From: Anaerolineae bacterium
Lineage (GTDB): Bacteria > Chloroflexota > Anaerolineae > 4572-78 > NAK82
Length of the DNA stretch: 5,257 nt
Reading direction: 5' to 3'
NCBI GenBank assembly: GCA_030598425.1
Contig: JAUVPY010000238.1
Span: 1 to 5,257, forward strand
Every line of letters starts with the position of its first letter. Position 1 is the stretch's first letter. This document shows positions 5,157-5,257 of the stretch, in pieces. The notes beneath the pieces are model-generated. The model had not been told where the DNA came from, searched no databases, and worked only from the letters and a program-made list of their open reading frames with translations. The translations under genes were made by a program, and so were the position numbers.

Positions 5157-5257
5157 ATGCCACTGGAATACATACCGCAAAACAGCGTTCCCCTGCCGCC
5201 CAAAGATGCCAAGGAGCTCACCACTGCGTGCGCCTATTGCGTCGTGGCCTGCGGCTA
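5157..5257 (+). CDS. idrA/aioA: Molybdopterin oxidoreductase large subunit, N-terminus only (iodate reductase IdrA or arsenite oxidase AioA type; 3' partial)
   Basis: Only 33 complete codons are in the window. They encode a short polar lead (MPLEYIPQNSVPLPPKDAKE) and then the motif C25-x2-C28-x3-C32-G in TTACAYCVVACG. This spacing, with the following C-G and a probable Tyr, is the N-terminal iron-sulfur site of AioA/IdrA, the catalytic subunits of the DMSO-reductase superfamily that carry a 3Fe-4S cluster and a bis-pyranopterin molybdenum centre. No signal peptide precedes the motif. That agrees with AioA-type subunits being exported by riding on the Tat signal of their Rieske partner, encoded immediately upstream. 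The family call is good given the Rieske neighbour. Substrate (iodate against arsenite) cannot be decided from this stub; the two peroxidase genes upstream favour iodate, while the B-before-A order is that of aio operons. Confidence 0.8.
   Translation, partial: MPLEYIPQNSVPLPPKDAKELTTACAYCVVACG

Overview
The window most likely comes from a bacterium of the phylum Chloroflexota. This is an inference from three things: the first protein ends in a short LPLLLQ-type tail after secreted beta-sandwich repeats, the coding DNA is moderately GC-rich, and the metabolic genes are tightly packed with purine-rich ribosome binding sites. No rRNA or other taxonomic marker is present, so the assignment is tentative.

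Layout. Positions 1-530 hold the C-terminal end of a large secreted or surface protein built of tandem Ig/cadherin-like repeats; its start lies upstream of the window. Positions 531-1291 carry no intact gene. This stretch is a graveyard of two unrelated decayed transposases: an IS3-type DDE C-terminal fragment on the plus strand with an in-frame stop, and an ISH3/IS4-superfamily-like fragment on the minus strand with a stop, a frame change and a large internal deletion. Between them lie two perfect 9-bp inverted repeats. Positions 1292-5257 form a tightly spaced plus-strand operon of four genes, the last cut by the window edge. In order these are a membrane-anchored tetraheme protein (cytochrome c, then a diheme MauG/CcpA-type peroxidase, then cytochrome c), a second exported diheme peroxidase, a Tat-exported Rieske protein of the arsenite/iodate oxidoreductase small-subunit type, and the first 33 codons of a molybdopterin large subunit with the CX2CX3C iron-sulfur motif.

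How the genes fit together. A Rieske plus molybdopterin pair of this type is either arsenite oxidase (AioBA) or iodate reductase (IdrBA). Two MauG-like diheme peroxidases in the same operon are the hallmark of the iodate reductase cluster (idrA, idrB, idrP1, idrP2), where they are proposed to remove hydrogen peroxide formed during iodate reduction. The best reading is therefore a dissimilatory iodate-reductase-like cluster. It differs from the described proteobacterial ones in two ways: the order is peroxidase-peroxidase-Rieske-Mo subunit, and one peroxidase has gained a cytochrome c domain at each end. The B-then-A order is also that of aio operons, and the discriminating part of the large subunit is outside the window, so arsenite oxidase or a third related oxidoreductase is not excluded.
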